The position numbers and the translations under genes are program-made. This document shows positions 1-14,000 of a DNA stretch of 64,000 nt, piece by piece (the stretch's first letter is position 1; each line of letters begins with the position of its first letter). The notes under the pieces are model-generated. The model was not told where the DNA came from and ran no database searches. It saw only the letters and a program-made list of their open reading frames with translations. The DNA is from Diogma glabrata (lineage: Eukaryota; Arthropoda; Insecta; Diptera; Cylindrotomidae): positions 223,366,996 to 223,430,995 of the forward strand of contig OY856188.1 of NCBI GenBank assembly GCA_963693315.1. The letters are read 5' to 3'.

Positions 1-315
1 TCTAACTAAGCAGCCCTGAATAATAAATATCCAATACGCAATCCAATGATATGATAAACAATGTTTCACCAAAAACAAAATTTTTATTTATTCACCATTT
101 GCTTATTAATTGACATTTTATTTTGTGAATAATTAAGAGTTTTAGTGCATTTTTTATATCAAGTAGTAAAAAAAATAGTATATAAACCTCGGTAAAGAAA
201 ATTTTCTCCATTTCGGTGCCTAATTCGCTCGAAACTTCGTTTCTCGCGAATTAATATCCACCTCAATGTAGAAAATTTACTTTATCACCTCGGTATATAA
301 TGTACTATTACGTTC
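1..315. repeat. Dispersed repeat, copy A (inverted relative to 56604-56912)
   Basis: This stretch is nearly identical to the reverse complement of 56604-56912 over about 310 bp. The match stops just after the shared ATATAATGTACTATT, which marks one element boundary; the other end runs off the window. A CpG-rich imperfect hairpin (GAAAC and GTTTC arms flanked by ATTCGC and GCGAAT) lies near 225-260. There is no coding potential. Probably a MITE-like non-autonomous element of unknown family. Confidence 0.75.
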
Positions 316-445
316 GTGAAATTGTCCCACTCGACGCTAACGCGTGAACAAATTTTCAATCACGAAAAAACAGCGTTTTCATCTCTTGTAGCAAAATGTA
401 CTGTATCTCGCGTTGGAAATACAATTTTTTTTATGGTAGTAAATA
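300..445. repeat. CpG-rich hairpin-type short element
   Basis: This AT-rich DNA contains a compact CpG-rich block (GACGCTAACGCGTGAAC, then GCGTTTTCATCTCTTGTAGC). Similar blocks occur at 1130-1240 and 63530-63660, each ending in a related CTTGTA-containing segment followed by AT-rich DNA. It is non-coding. The recurrence suggests a dispersed short element whose family I do not recognise. Confidence 0.4.
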
Positions 446-510
446 TATAAACGGTATTTATTAGAAATTATTAAATTATAAATCGACAACATAACATTCA
501 AACTTCATAT

Positions 511-1105
511 TGTTACGTTATTCCAACCGCACTTCGAATCGGCCTTACTCTGAATTCGATAAACGTAATGCCCAATATCTTTCTGAGGTCGATCAGTGAT
601 TAGTAAGCAAACACACCAGGTTTCATTAAGTATTCATCTCCTTAATTGTTCCATAATAACAGGAAACAATACAGCAAACAATATTCCTAGCTAGAATATT
701 CTTTCAACAGCTTCAGAAACTCCAACGGTTGATTGTAGAAATTTCCAGTAACACAACGGCCAAAATAATACACAAAATATATCTACTTAATAATACTTAA
801 AACTTTATTTACAAAAGCTAATTTAAAAATAAGTTCTATTTACTCGATTTTATATGCACGGTACAACTTTTGCTATACAATTAATTTCACTTACACTATT
901 TCCAATATCGCACTTTTTACATCATCTGTTGCAGGTTAAAATAAAACTATATTTATTTTGCAAAAAGTAATCCCTTTTACACGATTCTGCATAAATTTCG
1001 ATTAATCTCAATTATTCGAGGTCACTTTTTAGAAACCTTGAGAAAATATTAGAATATTCGAGGACATCATTTTACCTAACATGTTAAAAATCATTGAGCC
1101 TGCTT
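511..1105. repeat. Partial LTR-like copy related to the solo LTR at 53524-54179
   Basis: From TGTTACG at 511 the sequence follows the solo LTR at 53524 in the same orientation, with substitutions and small indels, to about 1105. It shares the segments around GATCAGTGATTAGTAAGC, AACAGGAAACAATACA and GAAAATATTAGAATATTCGA. It is preceded by ATAT, but the CGTAACA end of the other copy is not found, so this copy appears 3'-truncated or overwritten by the element at 1106-1260. No coding sequence. Confidence 0.65.
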
Positions 1106-1260
1106 GAAAATAGACTTTTGATATGCTTTCATAGAAAAACTATTTCCTGTACGCGAGATGAAAGTGACAACGATTTTCATGATTGGAGTGTTCACGAGAC
1201 GCGCTATCGCTTGTAGCAAAATATGCTATTTCTCAAAAATCAAGAAATAAAATACAAATT
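1106..1260. repeat. CpG-rich hairpin-type short element, second copy
   Basis: Contains GTACGCGAGATGAAAGTGAC followed by CACGAGACGCGCTATCGCTT and GTAGCAAAATATGC, resembling the block at 300-445. It is non-coding and directly follows the truncated LTR-like copy, so it may mark the insertion that removed the LTR end. Confidence 0.35.
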
Positions 1261-2519
1261 AGCGATAACTTAATAGATGACTTACATATTTAGCTACCAA
1301 GTTTTTGTATATAATATTAAAATGAAATTTCGTGCTTGATACCCTACAACATTGTTGAAGAACGTATGACGGTAAAGTTTATATACGTAAAATTGTTATG
1401 ATGCTCTCTTTAAATTAAATTTTATTTAAACTTTAAAAGGTTTTGTTTCATAAACTTTATACAAAAATATTAAAAATAAATGAATAAAAATAGTTTTTAT
1501 TTTACTTTACTGTATAGATGGGCAAAAAAACTTTTCTTAAAATAAAGTTAGAGGATACATATAAGAGTTCTATAAAAAATGTTGTAAATGTTTGTTAATA
1601 TAGAAAGAAGTTAACATTTTATTCACTATTTTGAAATATTTGTTTTTACTTGGGATAATTTTATGAATATAAAGATCAACATATTTAACGGAATATCGGG
1701 ACAGTTTAGATGGGCTTTTGGTGTTTTTATTTTATGATGTTGTGAAACAACGCGGTAGTAGTTAGTTTTCCAAATGTTCAAAGAAATCAGATCAAGTTCA
1801 AAAAGAATCAGATAAGATTAAAAGAGCAATGCTGTTATTGTTTTAGAGAATATTTTATTCAAACATACGTAATTTTTAGATAAACCTTTTATCCAAACAA
1901 CCTAAAAAATCAGCTTTTTACATCGTAGGACTTTAGATGTACAAGCTTCAAAAAACCCTCTGCGTGCACTATTCAAATAAGTATAATGTTACCCATTATA
2001 AAAATTCCAACAAATTGCCTCTCATTCATTGAAATTTTGAGGTTTTTGATTGTAAACATTACAGTGAAGTGAATTGTATTTGACATTTGTACATAAATTT
2101 AAATAAATATTGTTGTTTGTTTTGATTCAAAACAAATTTCATTCAATTTGATTCAAAATATAAATCTTAGATAGATGAACAGAGTTTTGTTGTTACTTTT
2201 GTAATTGGAACAGTCAGTATTTCACACAAGCGTCATAAGCATAAGCAATCAACATTTTTGTTTTTGCTGTACTAATATTTTTTCAAACCCCGTTATAAAC
2301 AATTTTGTTGTAAAGGTTTTCTTAAGTTTCTCTCGGATTTCTGTTTTAAACATGGTATTGCAGATAAAGATATTTTGCAAATTACTCCAATACTAGAGTT
2401 TGCAAAAAAATTGGAAATTTATAAACCGCGGTTTCAGGTTTTCAATTTGTAGAAACCTTCGGTTACGGTTCGGTTTTCGGTTTTTGGTTTTTATTATAAT
2501 GTGCTCAATTCAATGCAAA
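1261..2519. other. AT-rich stretch without recognisable genes
   Basis: No convincing coding sequence, RNA gene or long repeat. A run of CGGTT-type motifs at 2427-2490 (CGGTTACGGTTCGGTTTTCG) lies just outside the hAT relic that follows. It is the kind of short repeat found near hAT ends, so it may be the subterminal region of that element. Confidence 0.4.
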
Positions 2520-3062
2520 GATATTTACTGGAATAAATATATTTCTTCTTGTATCAAATAAGATTAGTTTTAAGTAATTGATCGCTAAGGCGAGATCTTA
2601 ATTTACGACTAAAGTTATCTGAAACCGAAAAAACGCGTTCAGATTCGGTGGGAGGATTATGCCTTTATCAAAAATTGCCTGTCTTATGAAATTTGACCTT
2701 GTAATACCTCTATTAGAAAAACCGTCTTTTGTGGCCAATTCTCCAACAATCTAGAGAAGCTTTGTTCATAAAATAAACTAATGTTTTTTGTGTGAGTTTC
2801 TAATTAGATTTGTTGAAGCAACATTTGGTCAGAATCGTGTGTGTGGTCTTTTACAAGAAATTTTATGAACATTTCACATGTGGTTGATCATTGCAGACGT
2901 AGAACCCTTAGAATTGTTCACGCATCTGATCCACTTTTCTTACATTTATCTCTATTGTTGGCATTGTTCGTAGATGAAATTTTCGTAAAATATTCCCAAA
3001 CTGCTGTTGATGATGATGACACATTTTTTTGGAATATTGTTACTTTGCGATTTCAACTGCGA
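2520..3062 (-). pseudogene. BED-type hAT transposase relic with internal deletion
   Basis: Minus-strand reading from about 3010 gives AVWEYFTKISSTNN, the start of a BED zinc finger. The first metal-binding pair reads CKKS instead of C-x2-C, so one cysteine is lost. GSTSAMINHM and NVH supply the histidine half in another frame, with a stop between them. Next come TKDGF and SNFIRQAIFDKGIILP, typical of hAT sequence after the finger. Directly after that, in a shifted frame, come TESERVFSVSDNF and KLRSRLSDQLLK, the C-terminal hAT dimerisation motif. The whole RNase H-like catalytic core between these parts is missing. This is therefore an internally deleted, frameshifted non-autonomous copy. The family (BED-hAT) is known; the ends were not identified. 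Confidence 0.7.
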
Positions 3063-3171
3063 ATAGTGTGAAGTGTAAAAGTAAATTATTTAATATTTTT
3101 TCGTTATTTTTAACAACAGTTTATTAATTACCTATTATTTTTACAGTATATTACTTATACTTATATAAGCT

Positions 3172-3302
3172 ACATTTTATAACACCATGTGATTCGAATC
3201 CGCCTAAGTTTTACATGCAAAATCAGACCCAAACTTTGTTTTTGGATCTCAGTTTGCATGTTAAACTTAAGCGGATCCGGATCACACGGTTTCATGAAAT
3301 GC
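3172..3302. repeat. Short inverted-repeat element
   Basis: Imperfect inverted repeat with about 50-bp arms. The left arm has ATTCGAATCCGCCTAAGTTT and ACATGCAAA; the right arm has TTTGCATGTTAAACTTAAGC and GGATCCGGATCAC. A loop of about 30 bp separates them. Non-coding and probably a MITE; target duplication not resolved. Confidence 0.7.
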
Positions 3303-4439
3303 AGTTAATAGTCCAGTCATTTTCGAAGTTTTAAGCCCCAATCTGCGGAAAAATTCCTATTGAGCTGAATTTTTGTATACATCTTTATTACGTTATTTTA
3401 ATTAATATGTGAATCGACATTGATATCATGCCGGCTAAAAAAGCTATCAAGGTCAAAAGGTCACGAAAATCCGTATTCCGCTAATATCTCGCGACCTATT
3501 GCTCGGAGGTCAATTGAGGTCAAACAAAAATTGTTTATCGTCCAATTATCTACAAAACATGCCTTACTCACTTTTTTGTAAGATCAACCCTTTTTAGGGT
3601 AGAGTGCTGAAAAAGCGACTAGAATGCATTCACATACGATATTGTATACCGTATACACCAAGGAGTAAATTCAGTTACTTTTCATTCATGTTGTCACTTG
3701 TCAAGTGTATTGAAAACATTCATCTGACGCTTGTGTGTTTTATAAAAAATATACTTATATTATAGAGGATTCGGAAACAAACGACCTCCACTGGCAGATG
3801 TTTCGTATTTTATTGTTCCGAGACCCGCTGTCGAGAGTGTCTGTCCGACTGTGTTTTGCTGAGTTGAGAAATATTTCTTGAGTGTTAAAGATGTTATTTA
3901 CATTGCTTTAAATATTAACATAATATGTATGTTTGAAATTAATTTTTAAGTTTAGATTTAGTATTTAGTTTAAGTATAGTTTAAGTTGCCAGATACACAG
4001 GGTCTTTTTTTGATAACTTTTTTTTCCCGGCTTGTAATAAATTGTAATTCTAATATATAAAAACATCACAATAATTAAAATTAATACATTTAATTCGAGA
4101 AATCAAATTTTTTATAACATAGTTGAGATTGAGAAGTATATAATTTTACTGAACTAATTATATAACTAATTATGTAATTATATAATCTGTTTATATACTA
4201 AAATTGTGTAAAATATATGAATAATAAATTGAATTGAATTGAATTGATAAATTTTTATCAAAGCAACTTTCAATTCAAAATTTCATAATCCAATCAAAAT
4301 ATTTGTTAGTTTTTGTTATCGTAGTTATACGATTTGTTTGAAAAAAATAACAAACGTTTTGGTCAATGGTTACTTTTTCAGTATATTTTGATTTCAAAAT
4401 TAATAAAAATTTTTTAATTCTGGTTTAAATTAAACAATT
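3303..4439. other. Non-coding AT-rich DNA with a pentamer tail
   Basis: No gene is visible. At 4228-4248 a short (AATTG)n run follows an AT-rich stretch. Such pentamer tails are common 3' ends of non-LTR retrotransposons, but no LINE coding sequence precedes it, so this is only a possible 3'UTR remnant. Confidence 0.35.
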
Positions 4440-4600
4440 TTTTTAAAATATTTGGTTGTAGCGAATAAAAAATGGTATATGATGCACGAACGGAAGCTAT
4501 TTTTTACTTAATGTGTGTGCAAATCTTGGCTGGTGCCTCAATTCGCAAACTCCTCATACGTCTAAAAACCCAAGCCTTACCTAATTGCATAATGTACTAT
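4440..4600. repeat. Partial copy related to the hAT-like element at 28234
   Basis: GCGAATAAAAAATGGTATAT, GATGCACG and the segment around GCGCCTC/GTGCCTC read as the reverse complement of 28340-28460, the interior of the CAGTGGCG-ended element. Terminal inverted repeats were not found here, so this is a fragment. Together with the minisatellite at 8030-8440 it suggests the family occurs twice in the window. Confidence 0.5.
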
Positions 4601-4995
4601 TTTTTATATGAGCAACGATTTTTGAACAGTGTTTTTCATTAAGTTATTCATAAAACAGCGCTAAGTGCGCACAGGTGGAGGGATTATATGATGTGGAACG
4701 GAAAGAGTATATAAGGCCGATTCCTAGGATAGCAAGCAATAAACAACCCCCCTGTAAATTTAAAATCAAACGTTACGAATTATGATAGACCTCATCCAAG
4801 TTGCCTTATTTAGTTTTGATTATTATTTCAAAATACCTTATTTTCTTCCCTAATTTCGTTTCCAAATCATCAACTAACAAATCTATTCACTTCGAAAAAT
4901 TATTCTTTTCATACGAGAACAAAAAAAAAATAAATTTTACTTAAACTTTAAAATTCAAATATAGATTTATCTTCCTCTTTTTAGTGGGATTTACC

Positions 4996-5134
<139 letters not shown>

Positions 5135-5301
5135 TTTTTAATTTTAAGTCCATTTATAAGAGCAACTCGTTCTCATAATTAAATTAATTAGATAATTCTT
5201 AAATAATATATTTTAAATTTTAGGTATATTTTTTTATACTAACAATTAGATTAAAACAATTTTCCAGGGCGAATATAAAACCTGAATCGAATTTTATTTA
5301 T

Positions 5302-5590
5302 AAAAGCTACAGGAAAAATGTCAATAACAAAGTTGTAGTTAATTAAGTTTCCTACAAAAAACTTATAACAACCGAAACTCTATGATTGATATTTCTCGAG
5401 ATAATAAACATTTATTGTTTTAGAACTTGCGGTCTTCATAAATTGATGACGTAAATCTCTTAAAACATCCATTTTAATAAAAGCTTATTATCTCGAGAAA
5501 TATCAATCATAGAGATTCGGTTGTTATAAGTTTTTTGTAGGAAACTTAATTAACTACAACTTTGTTATTGACATTTTTCCTGTAGCTTTA
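5302..5590. repeat. Near-perfect inverted repeat of about 290 bp
   Basis: Arms of about 105 bp at 5302-5409 and 5484-5590 are almost identical in inverted orientation (AAAGCTACAGGAAAAATGTC versus GACATTTTTCCTGTAGCTTT) around a loop of roughly 75 bp. Non-coding; consistent with a MITE or foldback unit. Confidence 0.85.
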
Positions 5591-5955
5591 GCCATTTATG
5601 AAATAAAAACAAAAGAACAAGAAATTCATATAAAATTTCCTTTTGTGATCTGTACTGTGTCACCGGTGTAAGTTACAGTTACATCTCCATAAGCATTTTT
5701 GTAGATAATTTAATCCTGAGTTAGTTGCTTTTTTCCATTTTGAAATAGTATAAAATGCCACTGAGCTGTAACTATTTTTTTAAACAACACTAAAGTTTAC
5801 ATGTATTTTGTATAAAAAGTATTCAAACGCAAAGCCCGAGTGCTAAACATTAATATTGAGGGCTCATATTTTAGGAGGACGTTTTCTTGGGTATTTCCAA
5901 CAAAATTTCGGTGGGGCACCAGAAAAAAAGAATTGTCGTCCAAAAAATAAGCACC

Positions 5956-7150
<1,195 letters not shown>

Positions 7151-7169
7151 CTACTGATTCTAAAAAAGC

Positions 7170-7990
7170 AACAAAAAAAAATATATGTCTGTCTGTAGGC
7201 CGTCCATCCGTCCGGCCGTCATAACCGACGAAATCTAGAAAACGCTGGACGGATTTGAAAATTTTTCTCAACTCAATGCGAAGTGCCGAAAGGACGATGT
7301 GTTCGATAACTGTACCGGAAGTGTGGTCAAAAAAAAATCGTCAAGTGTGTCAAAACAAGGAAATTTGCATATATTTTGTTAAAAAACGTTCATTTTAAGT
7401 GATTACGAGTAGGAACATTGAATTTGGAGAAATCTTGATGGTCGGGATTGGTATGTGAGACCAATATCTAGATTATTGCATTATAAGTTTGTCAAAAAAA
7501 TGTTGTCAAGTGTGTCAAAAAGAAAAATTTTAATTATTTTTTTACCTAATTTTTAGGAGAAAAAATAAAATTAATTGTTTGTTTGAAAATGAGAATTTTA
7601 TTATTATTATTGAGAATTATGGCATTTATAAATTTGTCAAAAAAATGTTGTCAAGTGTGTCAAAAGAAAGATTTTTATTTATTTTTTCCACCCAATTTTT
7701 GTGAAAAAAATAAAATTGTTTGTTTGAAATGAAATTTTATTATTATTATTGAGAATTATGGCATTATAAGTTTGTCAAAAAATGTTTGTCAAGTGTGTCA
7801 AAAAAAAGGTTTTTATTTATTTTTCACACCAATTTTTTTAGAAAAAAAATAAAATTAATAGTTTGTATGACATTTTATTATTATTATAGAGAATTATGGC
7901 ATTATAATAAGTTTGTCAAAAAATAATGTCAAGTGTGTCAAAAAATGATTTCATTTATTTTTTTAGCCAATTCTTTGGAAAAAAATGTAG
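7170..7990. repeat. Tandem repeat of about 140 bp
   Basis: The motif TTTGTCAAAAA, short spacer, GTCAAGTGTGTCAAAA recurs at about 7487, 7629, 7769 and 7912, with a diverged first copy near 7326. Between copies lie TTATTATTATTGAGAATTAT and GGCATTATAA. The period is 140-143 bp. A GTCTGTCTGTAGGCCGTCCA block precedes it at 7185. Non-coding. Confidence 0.85.
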
Positions 7991-8029
7991 CTGTTTTTAT
8001 GACGTAAATGTAATTTAAAATGAAATCGA

Positions 8030-8440
8030 ACATGGACATTTTTGAATTTGTTATAGTTTTCGAAATATTTTTGGAATTTTGAAGAAGTTTGTATATTTGA
8101 TTTTGTAATAATTTTTGCAATATTTTTAGAATTTCGGCAAAAGTTTTAATTTTTGATTTTGTAAGAATTTTTGGAATATTTTTAGAATTTTGAAAATTTT
8201 TAATTTTTGATATTATTATAATTTTTGGAATTTTGAAAAAATTTCAATTTTTGATTTCGTAATAATTTTTGCAATATTTTAGAATTTTGGAAAAAGTTGG
8301 AATTCTTTAGAATTTTTGAAATATTATTGGAATTTAGAAAAATTTAAATATTTGATTTTATTCTAATTTTTGGAATATTTTTGGAATTTTGAAAAAGTTT
8401 GATTTTATTTATTTTAACAATATTTTTGGAATTTTGATTA
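8030..8440. repeat. AT-rich minisatellite (about 65-75 bp units)
   Basis: Repeated segments of the form ATTTTTGGAATATTTTTAGA, ATTTTGAAAAAGTTT and TTTGATTTTGTAATA. The same family is present in reverse complement at 40085-40410, inside the composite hAT-like element. Non-coding. Confidence 0.8.
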
Positions 8441-9843
8441 TAATTTTCCGGCAACGTATTGATGTTTCGTGTTAGTTTTGTAATACATTTTTAAACAGAG
8501 ATAAAAAATACTTGTACTTTTACAAAGAGTAATGTTTGATATACATCGCTGCCCAAAACTAAAAACCATGTCATCATAAAAGTTTTTTGCCGAAAACTAT
8601 ATCAAAATCCTTAACCCAGACCGAAGTCTTGATATCTCAGAGCTGTGAGATTTCATCCCCTCCATATTTTACCATTAAATACTGCTTTATACCAATAGTG
8701 TAAAATGGGCTACCAAAATTCTAAATAAATCAAAATATATTGATCGTTAAAAACAAAAATTATTTAAATAAAAAAAGGAGTTATATACAAATTAGGTAAA
8801 TCATAAAACTTTTCCACAAATCCGTTTTCCACCCACATACATCACATTTCAAAAATACAATTAAATAAAACATAAATAATTAAGATTGACATCAATATAT
8901 AATTTCAGTATCGATATTGATACGTTTTCAGCTTCTATACGGCTTTTGAGCGAAACGTAAATATCAATTCTCCCTCCGAAATATATCAGTTTTTTATTTT
9001 TTAATTTTTTATCTTTATATAAATTATTTTCCTATCTTTCCATCTATGCAATATTACTTTAATATAATAAATTGGTTTTTAAATCTGAAACAATATCTAC
9101 CGTCTTACGTAAAATACAAATAAAACAAAAGTGTTTGTAAGCTATGGCTTAAGGTTGGTTCAACTAATATTAGCTTTGTTAGGAAAAAACAAGGAAAACC
9201 GCATTTAAAACAAAGAACGAATAATTTTTTTCTTTACTTTATGTTAGGGTTGAATGTAGTGGATTTCAACTGTTTCAATTGAAGGGTAAAATTGTTTATG
9301 CATGTGAAAATGTTTTGTTTTTCGGAAGAAAATTTGAAAAATAAACTGTAGAACATATTTTTTCCTTTTCTAATCAAAAACCAAAAACTCATTGTATTGC
9401 ATAACTTTTTATATCAATAACTTTGACCATTAAAATAATTCGCTTCACAGCATTTCTTTACAATCACAACATAAAGGTGAAATAATATAAAATCTGAAAA
9501 AGAACAATAATATAAAATGAAAAATATATAACCAGAATATATGGGTTTTTCGAAATGCACCTATATTTTCTATTCATTCTCTAGCAAATTAATGTGGGTG
9601 CTTACGTTTCTATTTTAATTTTTTCATTATTTTCTTTCCTTTTTTTTTCATTATTTTTTAAATGAAAATAGGGAAAATTTTCTATTGAAAGGAATATAAG
9701 TCTTGTCGTTAAGCAGAAAATCAACTATGCACATAACTTTGAGTACTTTTCTCATTTTCATTGGTTCGTCTAGAAAAACTGGCATATAACTAATAGCGTT
9801 TTCGTTTCTTGATTTAAGTTTTGACCTCAAAGCAGGCAAACGC
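8441..9843. other. Non-coding AT-rich DNA
   Basis: No convincing gene or RNA. The small minus-strand open frame near 9651-9839 has no recognisable domain and looks like chance. Confidence 0.4.
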
Positions 9844-10884
9844 TATAGATGAAAAACGTGATCTACGCAGGTGAAAAAGTCGAAATTTGAACTTGACCAT
9901 TTTTGATTTTCCTGAAACTTGACATGTAAGTAGTATAGACAAAATAAAAAATATGACTTATTTTAAAATTTTTTTAAAGTGCTTAGTTTGAGCATGGGGC
10001 ACCCCAACATGCATGAAAAATGAAAATTCTGCCAATCCGATCTTATTTTAAAATTAAATTGCTCAAGAACGGCTATACCGATTTCATCAAACTTAATTTT
10101 TGAATAAAAATATTAAAAAAACTTTTTTAAAGATGGCGCTAACTTCAGTGGTTCAAATTTTTTGATGACATAAATTGTTCGACAAAATAATGAACAGTTA
10201 GAATTTTAATCGGACTAAAAATCATTAAAATTAAATATCTCAAGAACACGAATTAACGCCTCTTTGTAAATTTGCTATATTTTAAAGTAAGGTTAGAGCT
10301 ATATTTGAAAAAAAAAAAGTTAAAATTTAATTGATTTTAAAATGTTTTGTTAATGGAAGTTGTTTGAAAAAATGAAGAAAAATTCGAATTTCAGTCGTAC
10401 TAAAAATCTTTAAAATTAAATATCTCAAGAACAAAATTTAACGCATCTGAGTTAATTTGATATATTTTAGAGTAAGAATAGAACTATTTTCAGAAAAAAA
10501 AATTAATTAAATTCCAATTGATCTTCGACCCTAGCGCCATATTTAAAAAAGTTTTTTTAATATTTTTATTTAAAAATTAATTATAAAAACAATTAATTAA
10601 GTTTTTTTCAAAGGACTAACTAATCATCTATCAAACAAAAAAAGTTTGATGAAATCGGTATAGCCGTTCTTAAGCAATTTTATTTCAAATTTACATCGGA
10701 TTGGCAGAATTGTCATTTTTCATGCATGTTGGGGTGCCCCCTATGCTCAAACTATGCACTTTAAAAAAATTTTAAAATAAGTTGTATTTTTTATTTTGTC
10801 CATACTACCTATATGAAAAGTATCAGGAAAATCAAAAATGGTCAAGTTTTCACAACTCTGTCTAGAACACGTTTTTCATCTATA
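9844..10884. mobile_element. Foldback element of about 1.04 kb
   Basis: Two arms of about 400-500 bp face each other around 10365. The left arm includes TATAGATGAAAAACGT, GGGGCACCCCAACATGCATG and GGCTATACCGATTTCATCAA; each has its complement in the right arm. The ends read TA-TAGATG and CATCTA-TA, so a TA target duplication is plausible. The centre holds a diverged direct duplication built on AAAATTAAATATCTCAAGAA. There is no transposase; it must be non-autonomous. The TA target points to the Tc1/mariner group, but the assignment is weak. Confidence 0.85.
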
Positions 10885-11019
10885 ATAATTATGGAACTAA
10901 TATGATTATAATTTGGTGGTTTAGTTTAAATATTTATTATATAATGAATTAGTTGTTGGTTGTTGTTAGTTGCAACAATTCAAATTGTCAAGCCTAATAA
11001 GCTTGTATTTACATTCTCA

Positions 11020-14000
11020 CAGTGCCGGATCAAGCTATTTCAGCGCTGGGTGCAGATTAGGAAAATGGTGCCCTCAAATTAAATTATGTTGTTAGATAAT
11101 ATATTCAAAAATGAATGCAGTACTTGTTTTAATACGAAGTGTTGTGTAATGGACAGTTGAACATATTAGAATATGTTTCACTGTCACACCAACACATAAA
11201 AAGCTTTTAAGATCTAGATCCCAAAACAACATGTGTTCAAGAATTAAACGCTTTTTATAATTGGATCAACATTTTCTATTATGGTTTTTCAAATGTTGGA
11301 TATTTAGACAATAAATCTTATCATATAATAAAATATGATATATATCAAAATTTCATGATAATATGTGGAAAATAGAAACAAAATAAAAAATTAAATATTT
11401 TTTTTTTAAATTTGAAAAACATAAATAAAACTGGGTTAATAATAATCCAGCTGATGGAATACTCCTCATTCATGTGACGTACTCCCGTGGTCTTAAAGTT
11501 CACAAATAGAATTAGGTATATAAAGAGGCATATATTCGAGCAAGCAATTGCACAACGTCACCAAGTAAATAAAAATTTATTATTATAAATAAATAATGTT
11601 ATACGAATTTATTTCAAATATTTCACATTTTCTAAATATATTGTAACGATTATGGAGTGTGATGTAAAAAAATCTACTGATAATTTTCTTTCTGGAAAGT
11701 GGTTCTGCTAAAGCAATACAAACTAAATAACAGCTAAATAAATTTCTGAAGATAAAAACAGAATTAAATAATTTTATCTAAAACGAAAATAAAATAAAAA
11801 CTACACAGTCTATGATAGAGTAGGTAAATAAACAAGTTAAAAATTATAGATTTCACCTAGGTGCGAAGTTTTGAAGATTGTGTTATGTTTTTTGCTATTT
11901 AATTTTTGACTAGCAAAAAAACGTTGCGTTGGCGATAGATTAGTCCAAAATAAACGATACAGTAAGTTGAACATTAACGGTGACAGAAGTTACTGATAAT
12001 ATAGCAGTTATACGGTATCATTATATGAGATAGTCATAAATAATTTACCCAAAGTGAAAAAAATAATAGTAAAAGAATACATATTACAAAAGTAAAATTA
12101 TTATAAAAACAAAACTGATTAAGAAAGAGGAATAAGATAAATGGACGAATAATATTTATAACGTAAAGATAATCCACTGTTTAAGTTTATTAAATCTAGA
12201 TGTCGAACCGAATATAAGCAATGGCCGAGTTGCTCTACGTTACAATATAATAAAAATTATGAATAAATAAGAAAATAAAAGTAACATTAATTTGTAAGAA
12301 AGAATAATTATAATATAAAAATCAAAAATACTATAACATTCATATATATAAAAATCAAATTGTGGTAAATAAAGAATCATACATGCTCACTTTTATGGCT
12401 TTATTTTCAGAAAACTCTTTTATTGCCGGTTCGTATTTTCATAAATAAGAAATTTCAGATTCAATTGATATAAGAGAAAAGTCAACTAACCTCTCCCAGC
12501 ACCTTCTCCATCACCTGGTGTAATTTAGAAAAGCTCCTTTCAGCGGGAGCTACTGTTAATGACAGAATCTTGGCTTTAAATAAATTCGAAAAATATCTTG
12601 CATGTTTTGCAAATATAGAAGGTGTAAAATTTTCTATAGGAGTTTCAAATGTTTTAAAATCCCTATCCTAGTTTTTTAATTAAAATATTTTATATAAAAA
12701 GTCAGATCTATCATTGTGCACTGCTCATCCGTAAGAATAAATTGTTCTAATGAATTAATAGCAAAATCAATAGAAGCAAAAGAAATTTTGTGGAGGATCC
12801 TGGATCTTATATTATATTAGCTCAATTTCAAAACTATTTGCTGTACGATGAATTCGTATTTGATTTGGATGCAAAATCCACAATCCCTCTAAGAAACTCG
12901 TCAGCTTTTACATACATTCAAGTTCAGACTTTGCATCATTTTAGAAACAACATTAATTTAGGAGAGAAGGTCGTTTCACAAAATTAAACTGCAAAGATAT
13001 TTAAAGCAGCATTATCTCGCTAAACATTTTGTTCCAAATTGTGTTATGGTTCTGCGTGTCTGGTCTAAAGGAATTTCAATTAAAGTGTTTTAAAATTCTA
13101 CGGTTTCAAATCTAAGAGGTCTTACAGCTGATTTTCGGTTTTTCCAACAAGTTTCATTTGCTACCTTAAAAGATTAAAACGACACGACAAACGAATTTCG
13201 AAAATCAATAATTTATATAATAATAATGATATAATTATATAAAATTGACGCTGCGTAATTTATAAAAAATGAGAATATAATATAATATATAAAGAATTTT
13301 ATATATTATATTATAGATTTCATATAAAAATCTACCTATTTCTCTTAATGCGTTATCAAATCTTTGGCTTCTTATGTTATTCGACGAAATATTCATTTCA
13401 GTAAACTCAATTAATAATGTCTTCATGAAATAAAATCTATGAAATGTATACGATTTTTTTTTATTACATATTGTTTCTCAAGATATAGATAACTAAACAA
13501 TAAATCCTATCATATAATGAAACCTTAGAGTATATATAAATATAGAGAGAACATAACTTTAAAATTGTATGAAGAGAGACATAAGAAATCGTGATTGCTA
13601 ATATGTCATATTCAATTTCTCATTTCGCCATTTGCATTTCTGTTTATTTACAACAACCAACTATTGTATTAAATTATAAATTAAAAACAATTAAATAATT
13701 TAAAACGAAACAAAAAGTACAATCTATTATTTTTAGTTGTGCTAATTTTTATAAAATGAATGAAAATAATTACGAGAGTATTTTACATTTATTGTGTTAT
13801 TTCCAGTGATTTTATAATAGTGAATATTTTATTATTTTATAATGCAAATGTGCAAATATTTAAGTTATGTATACATCCTGAAAGTATATTATGAAAACTA
13901 GCTGGCGACCAACTTTTCATTATTGTGTAGTTTATTTTTAATAGATAAAAGATTAAAATTTATATGTTTGGTTAGAATCAAATCCTAATCTGTCATTTTT

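Noticed and set aside
12790..12987. 65-codon plus-strand open frame in the second hAT
   Set aside because: The opposite strand carries transposase-like segments here; this frame has no recognisable domain.
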